Origin: Sporobolomyces roseus
Taxonomy: Eukaryota; Basidiomycota; Microbotryomycetes; Sporidiobolales; Sporidiobolaceae
DNA: 64,000 bases
Direction: 5' to 3'
Assembly (NCBI GenBank): GCA_016617785.1
Contig: JADILM010000004.1
Span: 1,302,001-1,366,000 of the forward strand
The position numbers were made by a program, and so were the translations under genes. Under the pieces are notes generated by a model, which was not told the DNA's origin, ran no database searches, and saw only the letters and a program-made list of their open reading frames with translations. This document shows positions 45,239-58,186 of the stretch, in pieces (the stretch's first letter is position 1; every line of letters begins with the position of its first letter).

Positions 45239-45876
45239 AATCATCGAGCACGCGCTCTCGTTGCTCTCTAGACCTGGACCGCTGTCATCGTTCGCTCAGA
45301 GTCTCTTTCGATTGTTTTCCCATACCCAGCCACCTTCTGTTCGTGATATCTTCTCCGCCTTCCATTCATTGCTTCGAGCTATCAGACTCGTTCAGTATGG
45401 GAGAAGGATCAGAATTGAGAGTGAAACGCGACTCATTGACTTTGACCTCTTCTTTAGCCGGCTCGAATCCGGGCGCTTACGGTTGACCTCCGTACACGAT
45501 TGAGTGCGGACTCGCGAGGCACATCTGTCAAATACCATAGTACAGCTCACGAACTGACTTCTTTTTTCTTTGCGAGAGAATCGAAAGGAAAGCTGATCTG
45601 AGAACTTCGACGATTCTAAATTCGATCAAAGGGCGACGCTATACCAAGAACCTTGAGCCGAGGTCGACCACCGACCTCAAAGAGAGCGATCGGATCAGCA
45701 CGAGAGGGAGATGCGAAGAGCTGATGAGAACTTCGAAAAGTCGTCTCGAAGATGTCGAAAAATTGATTCTGTCCTGTCCTTCTCGCCCCACGTATCTTCA
45801 CTGCAGCCCAAGACCGGTCAGAATAACATAGTATCTATTCGTTGAATGCTGTACAGTCCTTGTTCCTACTGAAAGA
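45239..45876. other. Gene-free region right of the inverted repeat
   Basis: This lies between the right arm and the CLC gene's 3' end and should include the CLC 3' UTR. Short frames lack support. Confidence 0.45.
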
Positions 45877-48800
45877 TCACCGCGAAGAACTTGCAAAGCT
45901 TGTTCGATCCATCAATCCGACTCCTTCCTCATTACTATCCCGCGGTCGGCGTTGTGAGAGATTGCTTGAAGAGAAGGGAGATAGAGATGGAAGTGCCGAA
46001 GTTGATACGAGAGGTGCATCATCGACAGGGTGAATGTGAGCGTGAATGTCCTGTTTCGAAGACGCTCAAAGTCAGTACGTTTGATCGATTCGAACGATGA
46101 GGAAGACGAGACTGACGATCTTTGTCAGCATGCCTTTGAGAACTCCACGTCTAGTGAGAAGGACGAAACGCAATCCTATTCGTTGGAACATCTGAACTAC
46201 GACCTCCATAGGGGTATCTTGACTTAATGTTACGGGTATCTGCACGCAAACGAATGCGCTAAGAATGTTTGCTGATCGAACGAGAACGAAGAGAGACTCA
46301 CCTCGTCGATCCAGGGTTTCAGGCAGATCCAAGATCCTCTCTCTCCCTCTGATTTCCTCCCTCGTTTCTCGCTTCCTTCTGCCTCCAACACATCTTCTCT
46401 ATCGACGATCTCAAAGTCCAACTCTTCCGTCTCTGTAGGCGGTCGGCGACCCTCTTCGGTATCGAAAGACTCCGAATAGACGGGAGGAGACGAAAGACGG
46501 AGAGGGATCTCGGGACCTCGACGTCGGGAAGTGGTGAAGTAGCATGGTGTGGACGAAGTGACAGTCTCGATGTGCTGAAGTTGAGCTGAGAAGATGCGAG
46601 GAGCTATGAGCGAAGGTCGAGGAGAGCGAGAGCAGAAGAGGGAGCAGACGTACTGAGCGCTGCGAGAAGTTCAACGCGACCAATGTAGCCCAACAGAATT
46701 CGATCTTCGATATTGTTGACAATAGGGAAGCCTCTGTAATCTTGCTCATCGAGTAGGCCCTCTGTAATTGCGTTCCGCGATGAGTGCAGTTCTTCTCGAA
46801 TCGGATACGATAGCTAGTGACTCACGCAATTCCGACACGGTCCATCCCTCATCTGTCACACAACTCATCTCGTTGTACTTCGTCATGACATGCTTGACGA
46901 GAATGTCATCTCGACGGTATTCTGCTTTGTTGTTGAGGAAAGGATAGTTTCGAAGATTGATCCAAGCTAACAGGTCGAGCAGGTCAGTGTCAGCAAGATG
47001 AGCATATAACGACGTTGGACAAGCTCACTTTCGTAGATCCCATCTTTCGAGAAGTAATCAGCGGTAAATTTGGCAACCATCACTGAGAAAGCAAGAATCG
47101 TTAGCCAGAGAATCAAGGCAGAGAACGAAGACAAGCTTACCAGCCATCATCAATTGGAGTACGATATCGATCGCACCGGTCAGCTCGTACAGAATGACGA
47201 CCTGTTGGCGAATCCGACATCAGCATCAACTATCTCTCTCTCGAAAAGATCGCAAAGCAGAGGAGCTTACCAGACTGATCGTCATTCTCGTGACTCCTCC
47301 CAAAGCACTAGCAGCACCAATGACCGCGTAAACCGGAGGACTGATACAGGCACCGTCCGCAGGACAATTCGCAAACAACCATGCTTCGGGATTCGCTTTT
47401 TGGACTCTTGCGACGATGATTCCGACCGCTCTTCCCACACATGCTCCGATGGTGAGAGAAGGGAGAAAGATACCGGCTGGTAAAGCGGCTCCGAAAGTGA
47501 CGGCTGTGAGAAGGGTTTTGGCGAAAGCAGTAACGAGGAGGAGAATGACGGTCGGAGTCGAGCTTGATGGACTGACGAAAGGATAGAGACTCAGCACGAA
47601 TGGATGAAGGGAACTCCAGAGGAAGAAGGACTCACTCGCAAAGACCGTAAGAATCGATACTCGAACAATCAGAGAAGAGGTTGTTGACCAATTCTGCGGA
47701 AGGGATCCTCATGAAGACGATGAGGTAGCTCACGATCGCCGTGAAGAGTGCCAACACCGCCACCTCACTGACTGGCCAATTCTTCAGTCCCGAAGCTCTC
47801 CTCAACCTCTCCCATTCCTCGTTCAATCGAATAAACCAAGCTCCCCAAATTCCTCCAATCACTCCCAAGAATAGCCAGGGAATGAGCTCGAATCCTCTCC
47901 ATACTTGAGTTGCCGTCACTTGGAAGAGGACGAGTTTGCCAGTGTTGAAAGGATCGATATATTGAAGAGTGACGGCTGCGGTGATGGCGCAGACGAAGGA
48001 TTGCCACATTGTTGATCCGGGAAAGAAGGTAGAGATCTCCTCTATAACGTAGAAAGACGGTCAGCTACTTCTGTACGGTGAGAAGGGAAGGAGAGAGACG
48101 TACCGAGCGAAAAGAGAACTCCTCCCAAAGGTGCACCGAAAGCGACCGAGACTCCTGCAGCAGCGGCGGCTGAAAGGATCTCCCGTTGACGAGCTGGAGA
48201 GAGAGGGGCATCAGCGATAGTAAGTGATAATCGGGAAGAGTCTGACTCACCTCCGTTTCCGCTCAGAGCGACGAAAGGTCTCATGATCAGGTCCCCAACG
48301 CAACAAGCGACGTGTACGAGCGGTCCTTCTTTCCCCAGACTCAATCCAGAAGCGACGGCCAATGGGAGGCAGAGGGATTTGATGAGGAGAGTAGCAGGTG
48401 AGAGGAAACCGTCCATTACGAATCCTCCTAGCAGCGTTTTGATCTCGGGGATACCGGTGTGGAACGCGTTTGGGGCGAAGACTTGTACGAAGACTGAAGA
48501 CGAGACGGCGAAGAGCACCTGCGATCGACTGCCTGCGTGATGAACCTTCGAGAACGGGAAAAGAGAAAATGAAAACTCACGGCGAGAATCATGTAAAGAC
48601 TGTACTGAGTCATAGCTCTCAAGACAATATGCTGTTCGTCTCCTACGATCTCTCCCCATGTTCTCCACGCTCTACAAGTTTCCGCCGCTGTCAAACGCTC
48701 AAACATGGTTCAGCTTGACGACGAGGAGCAGAATGAGCGAATGTGAAAAACTCACGATCCAATCCCGCACAACACAAATTCCTACTCATCCACCACATAT

Positions 48801-49293
48801 CCCGGCATACTCCCAATCTTAGATCACTGAGCCAACTACTGAGTACATCCAAACAACTCGCGATAGTACCAGTTGCGATGCCGGTCAAAACGACGACCAA
48901 CCAAGGTTTCGCCTGATCCCATACCCGACTCGCAACACCTCTCAGTCCCGGCAGAGAAGCTAGATAACTGAGTCTCGTTCGTTCCTTTGAGTATTCGAGC
49001 GTCCAATCGATTGAACTTCCACTTGGAGGGAGAGGAATCCGATTCACGATTGGAGAGGTAGGAGACTCGCCGTTGGTCGAGAAGAGGTGGGTGGGGAATG
49101 CTGGGAATCTGCCTGCTTCACCGTAAGAGTCTGTTCGAGATCTAGCAGAGTTGATCGGAATTCAGCGGGGGGAATTGAAAGATCAGCGAACCTTCAAAGT
49201 GTGCTGGGTGAGAGGGCAAGAGACTCACGGTGGATGTGGTCTGACTGAATCTAGAGTATAAGAGCTCGTACTCGCTTCATGCGAGGCGGGCAT
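45877..49293 (-). CDS. CLC-family voltage-gated chloride channel / Cl-/H+ antiporter
   Basis: CLC proteins move chloride across plasma or endomembranes; fungal forms such as Gef1 act in Golgi/vacuolar ion and copper homeostasis. I read more than ten exons. The start at 49293 ([14 protein letters not shown]) opens a cytosolic N-terminus. Membrane part motifs: [14 protein letters not shown] (usual form GSGIPE), [16 protein letters not shown] with the gating Glu, [21 protein letters not shown], and [20 protein letters not shown] (GxFxP). Two CBS domains follow: one around [11 protein letters not shown] and [11 protein letters not shown], and one around [22 protein letters not shown]. Between the CBS halves is a disordered Ser/Arg/Glu-rich insert. 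The last exon ([11 protein letters not shown]) ends at TGA 45879-45877. The exon boundaries between the CBS halves are moderately secure. Confidence 0.9.
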
Positions 49294-49494
49294 CAATCGT
49301 TGAAGGAGATGAATGAACAAACTCCAACTCGAAGAGTAGACATCTCGCAAATTTCGCAAAGTATCAGCCAAGGCTGTAGTCTCTCTTGACCTCACAGGAT
49401 AGTCTCGTCAGACGACTCCCGTAGGAAGACAACGTGAGCGCAAAAGAACAAAACTGCAATGGGTTTTCAATCGATCGTAACGACGCTACATATT

Positions 49495-50782
49495 CTACTC
49501 TTCCATCTCATTGGCTTGATCAATGATCTCCTTCGCCTTTCGAACTGCCTCTTGCGCCAACTCTTTCGGTACAGGTTGATGCCTCCAATCACTTTTCGGT
49601 GAAATCCAAGTCAACTCCAATTCGAAATCCTTGTCTTTAGTATCGTCGTGAACAGTGTGGATACTGAATAAGAGCGCACGAGTCATCAGCATACTTGATA
49701 TCGTGTGAAGGAAGAGGAAGAAGCCTTACATTCTCGCAGCTTCGACAAGCGCTTCTTCAGCTGTCAGACTATCCAAATCGAGTTTCTCAATCTCAGTCTT
49801 TGCCAGTTGCTTTCCCTTTCCAATCGCAATACCTCGGTAGCCCTATTGAATCTCGCGTCACTCAAGTCAGCTACTTCGATCTTCCGCAAAGTGGAGAGAA
49901 TGAGAGAAACTCACCCAGAAAGTACCACTAGGTTCAACCATGTACAAAGCAGGCTTTCCTTCCGATCTCCTCTCTACCAACTCATCCGTTCCTTCCACTG
50001 ATGCAGGTGCGTCCCATCCAGCGACAAGTGCTGAAAGTCCAAATGGTCGAACGGAGGAGTAGAGGGTGTAGGCTTGGAAGTAAAGGGCGAGGCGTTCAGC
50101 GAGGATCTGGCCACGATAGAACCTTGATGTGAGTATCTTGTCGGGGAGTAGGAGAAGGGAGGAAGAGAGGCATACCTTCATAGGAATTCGAGAGTGATAC
50201 TGTGAGCGATAGTTCTCGCACTCATCCCTCGCTCGTCCAGCTAAATGACGTCCATCCGCAAGTAATCCAGCCGTTGCCTATACTCGCGTTGATGATAAGC
50301 GTAAAGATTGCAGAGGAGAGGCGATAGGGAGAGAAAGGGAGACGAGGGTTGCGTCAGCGTTCCTCATCTCTTTGAGGGATCAGCGAGGGAAGTGAAAGCT
50401 TACGACACCAGCATGTAAATCGATCGTAGCAATCCTCCTGTTCGCACCCGGAACCAACAGTTTGCTCTGAACCAATTTCTCGACTGCAAGAACTACTCCA
50501 TCTTTACAACGTAATCCAATCACGGTTCCAGCGTTCTCTACTGCTTTGTTTGCGTATTCGACCTGTGATACCTCACGAGGTTAGCTAAGAGTGTAAGGAG
50601 GGGGAGAGAGAGGTGGGAAACTAACTTGGAAGATTCGACCATCAGGAGAGTAGGTCGAGGTCGAGAGATCGTATCCCGTACCGATAGATGACTGTAGAGG
50701 TACTAAGAGTGAGCTAATGCTCCTCTCTATGCTGTTCGAGGGAGAGAGGACAGAAACGAGGAAGATGACGAGGACTCACCAT
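49495..50782 (-). CDS. 20S proteasome alpha subunit, PSMA3/Pre10 (alpha7) type
   Basis: This is a structural subunit of the outer ring of the 20S proteasome. Seven exons are read, the first being only ATG (50782-50780). The next gives [22 protein letters not shown], the alpha-subunit N-terminal signature with the RPT-docking YSPDGR. Then [98 protein letters not shown]. The SIGTGYDLS start and the LLVP segment point to the PSMA3/Pre10 subunit rather than other alphas. The tail is acidic at its end (DQANEMEE), as in that subunit. It is tandem with the CLC gene, 201 bp apart. Confidence 0.93.
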
Positions 50783-52029
50783 GTTTGAAGAGGGAAAGCT
50801 AAGGGGTGGAGCTGCGGGATTCTAGTCTGTGCTGTATCTGAAGAGTGCAGTGGTAGGTGCAAGAGCTGAGAGTGTGTAGGAAGATGAGAGTCGAAAGTCG
50901 ATTTCGCTCCCTCTGGCTTCGCAAGTTCGAATTTCGCAATCCTCCGAAAACAAAGCTATTCTCCCTCCAGTCAAAGGTGACACCCAGAACAGACGACTTG
51001 TGCCGTCCCGGCTCTGGAGAGACGTGAGATCGACGTGGAAAACTGCCGAAAGAGAATTCATTTCACAGAAACTCGTTTGTTCAGACGATAGCTCGAGCAC
51101 AACCCTTCAGATCTGAGTCAGTACACCCACAAGCTCCCCGTCTGCAGGTATATCACGCCGCCGATACAGTTCTCGACTCGGAGATGGAGAGCTCAGCCGA
51201 AAGAGCCTTCGAAATTGCGAGATTCTTGAATCCCCTTTCGACGGCACTCGCTGCATTAACGCCCTTGTGCAGATGTCTAAGGCAGGTGAAAGATATCAGA
51301 GCTCGTTGTCGGTGTTGGGCCATCATTGAGTCAGCTGTGAGCGTCAGAAGGAAGAGGAATTCGACGTTACGAGATTTCTGTCCTGAAGAACGCGCTCGAG
51401 ACTGATGCTCGAGAGATCGAAAGGACTCTGGCAGCAGTCACGCCAATGATGTAGATTATAGTGTGAGCTGGGAGCTGAGTTGGGCGGGAACGGGGTGGTG
51501 AGAGGCTGCTTTCAACGAAGGAAACGGAAGAAACCCACAATTTCGCTTCGACCCTTCGACGCGTCTTTGGTCACTAAACGAACAGATGACACTGTTCGAC
51601 GATCCGAGTCTTCTCAAGTCGTCAAGTCGTCAACAGACGCTGGTCCCTTTGCGGAGAGCGCTTGAGATGTTGAATGATTCTGATGAGGATGTCGAGTCGG
51701 AGACGAGCGGGAGGACTTTGTCGATCTTGTGAGTAGGATCCGGCACAGCTGATAAGCCATCTAAAGCAATACGAAGCAATTTGAGAAAACGAGGGAGGAT
51801 CAGGAAGCCAAAAGTCGAATTCGGTTTTTTCGCTCTCACTTCATCCCATACTCCAGCCTTTGTAACCTGACACGACCACCTTATGCTCCAAAGTCTTCCT
51901 AGATGGCCACTCTAGTCACCGCTGAAACGATCTTGCCTCGGTCACCTAGGCCCACGTTCGACTCTTCGAACGGTTTCAACAGCTCGTTCCAGACACTTGA
52001 TCAGATCTGCTCCACTCTAAACTCGCTCA
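50783..52029. other. Intergenic, divergent proteasome and lipase genes
   Basis: About 1.25 kb with short frames on both strands and none supported. A frame at 51184-51405 and another at 51480-51665 show no domain. It must contain the proteasome subunit promoter; I do not find a yeast-type GGTGGCAAA proteasome element. Confidence 0.4.
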
Positions 52030-55000
52030 TTGCACCTACACATGCAAGATGACGAACTCGAAGACTTCTCACTCGACGAACCCGCCTTGAGAACTCCCTC
52101 TTTCGCAACTTCTCCTCGAATCGCTGCAACTCCCTCGTCTCTGCTCAACCTCGACGACTCGCGCGACCACTCGTTGAATCCACACATCCCATCGAGCTCC
52201 TCCCTTCCTCCCTTCCACACGGCTTCATTCCCTGCAATCACAGAACCTCATTCGACCTCCCCTCGATTTCCCTTTCCCTCACCTTCCAGCCTTACTCCCA
52301 TCACCTGGTCTCCAGCTGCGATCTCTCCCATCTCCTTCTCACACCTAGATCGTCCTCGTGTCTGTATCGACATCAAGAGTCTCGATGATCCGACAGATTC
52401 GCATTCGAACGGAACCTCGAGTCCTCAAACCCCTCTCGGTCTTCCCGGCAACTACAACATCTGGACTCGACGGCCGAGTATTTCGAACGCTTCTTCCTCG
52501 AAAGGGAAAGGACGAACGAACGAAGCTTTCGAAGGCGAACTCCTCCTCCCTCCTCCTTTCCTCGACGACCATCCTCACTCGACCCGACAATCTTTCGACG
52601 GAATCCTCGGCTCGAGATCGGCACGTCAAGCTGAGAGGATAAGGAGGGAGAATGAGAAGTTATTAGCTTTGGGAAGAGGTCCTCCTTTGCCATTCCCTCA
52701 GTCACTCTTCAAAGGCCTAGGCAAACTATTGATGGTGTTGGGACCTCCTGGAGGGAGCGAGTACTCTGCCTTCGATACGACAGGTAAGGGAGGCATGAGG
52801 AGAGGAGCAGAAAGCAGTCACGGAAAGAAACAGCGGCGGAGAGTGGAAAGAGCCGAGAGCGGACTGAAAGGTTACGATGTCGGGAAGCAAATTGGCAATG
52901 CGATGGCCGGGAGGATACGCAGAGGAACGAGCTATAGAGGCTTCGATCGGACAGAAGGAAGTGATGGTCCTGAGGGGGAGACACGAACGATACGAAGGAG
53001 GAGGAGTGAAAACGATTCTTCTTCATTCCGACCCTCGACCGCGACACCTTCTTCCCTCTTCGACACTCGAGCGGCCGGCTGGTCGCCATCGAACATCTCG
53101 ACTTCGCCCAGCCTCGCCCAGATCCTGGGCTCATCTTCCCCTTCTCTCGATGACTTCTCGCTTCCTTCGCCCAAATCGACATTGCGCCGCACCTCTGCCG
53201 GATCCCAGTTCCCCTGGAAGCTTCTCTCTCTCATGGGCTACATCCTAGTCGGTGCTTCGGCAACAGAATCGAGTCAACAAGGCGAATTCGAAGGTTCGCT
53301 TGAGGATCTCGGAGGTCTCATCGGAATCCTCGTCCACTTCGTCGGCTTCACCTTCTTCGTCGTATCTCATGCATCGGCTCTTCTCGTCTCAAGCTTGTCG
53401 GCGACACGAACTCTCGCCATCTTTCTCTATTGGATGATTCTCAATCTCACGGGAAGAACTGAATTGAGCAAGGCGATTGTAGCTTATTGGAGGACTTGTC
53501 GGAAAGAGTGGGATCGTGTTTGTATCGAGGAGGAGGATGGGAAAGCACTTTCGACGATGAGCGTTCTGAGGGGATTAGTCGAAACAGTAGCTCTGCATTC
53601 GAGTGAGTCGAATTCCTCATCATGTATGTTCCCTTGGCTGATGTAGCGCGTCGACAGTGACAAGAAGCAGGTGGCTCGAAGAAGAGCTCGTGCTGCTCTA
53701 CAAAGACGAAGATTCGCGAGAGAAGAAGGAACCGAAATCTCCTCGTCGACGTCCGTCAATCATGAAGAACCGCAGCGCCAACCCTCGACCTCAGTTCACA
53801 ATGCACAACTCTTCGTATCGCTGGAACCGGAACTCCGCTCGTGAAGAGGAGGAGGAAGATGAAGAAGCGGATGGTCTCGTCGTCATCTCAAATTCAGCCT
53901 CTCTACTCGAGGGAACGCTCATTGCGTCTTCCCATGAAGGCCACAGGAGGAAGAGTGCGCTCTCGTCGGTATCTGAACCACCGGTCAGCGACGAACCGCA
54001 AACTTCGGCGAACGATGAGGAGGATCTCGTTGCGCTACTCAAACGATGTGGACGACTCTCCACCGCCGCTTACGGATTGCAAACTTACATTGTCTCTCCT
54101 CCTACTCCTCTCCTCACTCCTTCCGGCGCAACTCTTCCTCATCGCTTGTTCGCTCATCTCGGAGGCCTCAAAGATCATCGAAACGTTCTCCACGTCGCTA
54201 TTCAACAGCGATACACCGATTCATCCGTAGTCGAATCTGTTTATGCTCCGAACTTCTACCTATTGCGAGACGACGCTAGGCGTCAAATCGTCGTCGTATT
54301 TCGAGGAACTCAATCTCTAGCTGACATGTGAGTCAATCTTCGCATTGTCCCTCGGTTCCAGCAAACAGAGACTGACACCTGCTTGACAGCAAAACCGATC
54401 TCGACGGCGATTTCGTCTCCCTTCCTTTACCCTCTCTTTCGCCCGACAGCTCCAGCGACACCGACTTGAACTGTTTTCGCATTCACGCTGGCATCCTCTC
54501 CGCTGCTCGACATCTCCTCGACCCCGACACATCTCCTCTCTACTCTCGACTACTCGCCTCTCTTCAAGAAACCGGATATGATCTCCTTCTCACCGGTCAC
54601 TCTCTCGGCTCGGCTCTCGCATCTTCTATCGCTCTCCTTATCAGCGATTACTCTCCGGACACCGGCAGATGGACGATCTCTCCCACCTCAGGCCTTCCCG
54701 GTGGACGGGCGATTCGAGCAGTCGCTTTCGCTCATCCTACTACGCTCAACGGATCTCTCGCAGCTCAATGCGCCGTTGGCAAGCCTCCTCTTGTCATCAG
54801 CGTCTCATGTCAAAGCGACTTGATTACCAGAGTGGGCCTGCCCCAAATCTCTGAGTTGAGGCGAACACTCGGTCGACTCGATCGAAGGAGGAGGAGGTTA
54901 GACGGATCAATCTTGTCGGACTGGCGCAAATGGCGACGAATGATGACCGATCTCGAGGAGAAGACAGACGGAACTGAGCTTGATCCGCATAGGCAGGAAG

Positions 55001-55323
55001 TGGAACGACTCGAAGAATTCGCTTGGAGGAGACGCAAAGATGTCGAGGGTGCCAGATCAGGATTAGCTATCGATGACGAGACTGCTATCCCAGCTGGCAA
55101 GACGTATCACCTCGACGAGCTGCCGCTGGAACTGGACCGAAGGCGCCGGAATGAACGAGCAGAGGGCCGGAGTAGTGAGGAGGAGGAAGACGATTATGAG
55201 CTGCTACTCGGACTGTACGAGGTCAAGGATCCGTTGAGCTTCTATCGCCTGCCGATACTCTCGTCTGACTTGATAAGGTCACATCTCCCGAAAGAATACC
55301 TTGACGCTGTCGAATCATTATGA
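52030..55323 (+). CDS. Class-3 lipase with membrane segments (diacylglycerol-lipase-like)
   Basis: Three exons are joined at a TCGA/GTGAGT donor near 53610 and an AT/GTGAGT donor near 54328. A long disordered Ser/Pro-rich N-terminus (~400 residues) precedes hydrophobic segments (LIGILVHFVGFTFFVVSH and TLAIFLYWMILNLTG). The alpha/beta lipase domain follows: IVVVFRGTQSLADI, the nucleophile GHSLGSALAS, the acid in SQ-type segment QSDLITRVGLP, and the His in DLIRSHLPKEYLDAV. That S-D-H order with late His fits the class-3/DAGL family. A long charged insert (RRRRRLDGS to EEEEDDY) lies between the acid and His. Substrate is probably an acylglycerol; location at a membrane is inferred. Confidence 0.86.
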
Positions 55324-55423
55324 AATTGTTGCAGATTGTGATTGCCGAGTTGCGAAAGAGTACAGAATTACGAGAGAAAACAGAATTACGAGAGTGTACA
55401 GATCCACGAAGTACAGACATACA

Positions 55424-58028
55424 CTAAGCCTTCTTCCAAGGTACCGCTGAGAATGAGAGAATCTTGTTGAAAGCATCGTCTCGTCGAGAAACATTCGAGA
55501 ACTTCCAAACCTGTTCAAGCGATACATGTCAGCGACTTCCGACACCTCGCTGGAAGGCACGAAAGACTCACTTGTCCATTCTTGCCCGTTATCTCGAGAG
55601 CTGGTAACCTGTACTGTCGGTCTTTCTTGACCTTTTCGATTTCGCCAACCCTCAGAACCATTTCCACTTCCTTCCCTTCCCGTTTGGTGCTGCCTCGCTC
55701 GCTCGTCGTTGTTGAATCGTCGAAAGAGAGTATAGAGTCTCGGTCCGAATCGCTGTGATAGTACGACTCGTCCAGCTCGATTGACGAATCCCCCCATTTC
55801 TTCGCTGCTCTCGCTACTAGCTTGTGGAAACCGAGCTTCTGGAGCTTCTTCGCAGGTACAAAACGTATGGAGGATGATGACAGGACGAGTTGACCGGGAA
55901 CAGATCGGTGAAGAGCGAAGAATGCTGTTACATCAAGCACCGTCAATCACTCGTGTGGTATGTGGTAGAAGCAGGCCGACTCACTGTTGATCGGACTATC
56001 AGTTCCGAGATGAGAGGCGACCGAGTGAATCGATGCATTGTCCGATATCGATTTCGCAATTCGATGCACTCCCTAATGTCAGAATCAGTCACGAGACCCC
56101 GCCATAGAGACGAGTGGAGAACGAGACGGACCTTGTGCTTGTCAAGCGTTAGATCTGCGCTGGAGCTAGCACGACTTCTCTCCTTTCTCGCCATTCTCTT
56201 GATCGTCTTCGACCCTCGTATAGCTCGTCCCTCCGCACCTCGCTTGCGCAAGATATATAGAGCATAGTCCGCGTCCGTAGGCGCGCCTGCGAGTATCCAC
56301 CTTTGAAGGAGGGGCAACGAGATCAGAAAAGCTCGACCATTCTCACGAAATGAACGCACCATTGCATCATCGTAGCTCTCCTCCATTCCGGGTATAGTTC
56401 TCTCAGCTTCCACAGAACGAAGAACTCGACTCCGAGGTAGCCGAAGATCGATTTGAGTCGGAGCCAAGTTGGAGTGAGGAGAATCACGACGAAGATTGCG
56501 ACGAGACGAAGAAGAACAGGGAGAGAGGAAGGGTGATCTGGATGTTGCATGACACTGTACAACTTGTTCGTGGTCAGCTTCGTGTATCAACTCGTGTAAC
56601 GAAAAGAGAACTCACTTTCTGACCATTTCGAGTAGATCTATCGTTTCATTCAGTAGCGTTTGCGCCGGAGGACCGAACGAATGCGACAGGTTTCGAAGTA
56701 AACGATACAGCGACACGTCTCCCATCTTATCAGTCGCCGGTGAATCTTCGTAACCTTCTCGATTCGTCCCGTTAACCTCGACTTGAGGTGTCGAATGAGG
56801 AGAAGTTTCGGATGGTGCGATCGAGATCTCCTCCGCTGACTTTCCGAGACGTTGTCGCAGAGCATCGTTGTAGTTTCCACCACTTCCTGCAATACCTCCG
56901 AGTAGCGCGGTCGATCCGAGGGCACTCGCTAGATTCCTCTCTTCTCCTGAAGATCTTCCGATCGGTAACCTGTCCTTGAGATCTCCAAACACTCCTCTGA
57001 CTCCCTCCGCCGCGAAACCTAATCCTCTCCCTGCTGAGCTGTTTTTGAGTTGTTTCGAGAGTTCGGCTGCCTCTCGAGTTCGACTTGCTCTTTCCGTTGA
57101 ATTCGCGAGAAGTTCTTCGGCAGTCGGAGGAAATAGTCGGGGTCGAAGCATGTAGTAGATCAAGAGACCGATAGGGAAGAGTGGGACGAGATCGAAGAAC
57201 CACAGGAAAGCATAGAGCTGCATTCGGCCGCAACTAAAGGTGAGTTCGCGAAGACATGAATTCGAAAGAGGCTCAGATGCTTACCGCTGCTGCCTTTCCA
57301 GTTCTTGTCGTGTCCTCCCATCGATATAAGTCTGCCAAATCTCCGAGAAGGTAGCCCTGCCAGACATTCGGAGGGCAGAGCACGTAGAGTCGAGATAGGT
57401 CGTCTCGCAAGAAACGAACGCTGAACTCGTCTCGAGGCGGATGTCCGACCAGTGAAGGAGGAGTATAGGAGACGATAAGTATCGATGCATACTGTTCCGA
57501 CGTTGATATCAGCTTCTGATAGCAGCCTTTCCATCGAGAGGAAACAAATCGACGTACTGCTATCGAATAGCTCATCCAATCGATTCTACCTTGCTCATCT
57601 CTGAACGCTTCTTTCTCTGGATACTCCAACGGTTCCCTCTCGTCGTCTGCCGTCACTCTCAACTCCTGCAATCTCCCTCCGACTCGATCCAACATTTCTG
57701 CGATTTCCTGATCTTCAATATCTGCCAATTTCCTACTCGTTTCATCAGAGTCGGCGTTGCGTGATTCGACGTAAGGGTGCTTCGGAGGCGCAGTAGGAGT
57801 GGTAGACCTCGAGGAGGAGGCTGCGAGAGGGCTGCGAAGATCGGATTCGATACCACGAGCTTCTGGTGGAGGTGAGGACGTAGAAAGTCGATCGTACGAT
57901 GGTCTAGAGACTTCTTGAGAGGGTGTAGGAGGAGAAGAAGAAGAGGGAGTTCGGCTCTGAGAGAGGTGTGGGGAGCGAGGACGAGAAGAAGGATGCCGAG
58001 GAGGACCTGGAGGGAGCGATAAGCTCAT
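55424..58028 (-). CDS. GRAM-domain membrane protein
   Basis: GRAM domains are PH-like lipid-binding modules on membrane-contact and trafficking proteins. I read about eight or more exons. After a disordered Pro/Ser-rich N-terminus come LYAFLWFFDLVPLFPIGLLIYYM and LPVLLRLVAIFVVILLTPTWL, two hydrophobic regions. The C-terminal GRAM-like part runs from AFFALHRSVPGQLVLSSSSIRF through VEMVLRVGEIEKVKKD to GQVWKFSNVSRRDDAF, ending at TAG 55426-55424. Its DNA neighbours do not suggest a function. The start MSLSLPPGPP at 58028 leaves 158 bp to the divergent ABC transporter start. Some internal exon ends are approximate. Confidence 0.72.
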
Positions 58029-58186
58029 CGCAGTATCTTGGACTCTTCCACGTTGGCTTGATCGCTTTTAGGAGGTTGAGGAAGTCGTCGTCACTGTGGA
58101 AAGATGAAAAGTGCGAAGTCGCTTCTCTGTCTCCTACATCCACCTGACTTTCTTACTTTTACTCTCAGTACAACCTGTATGACTAT

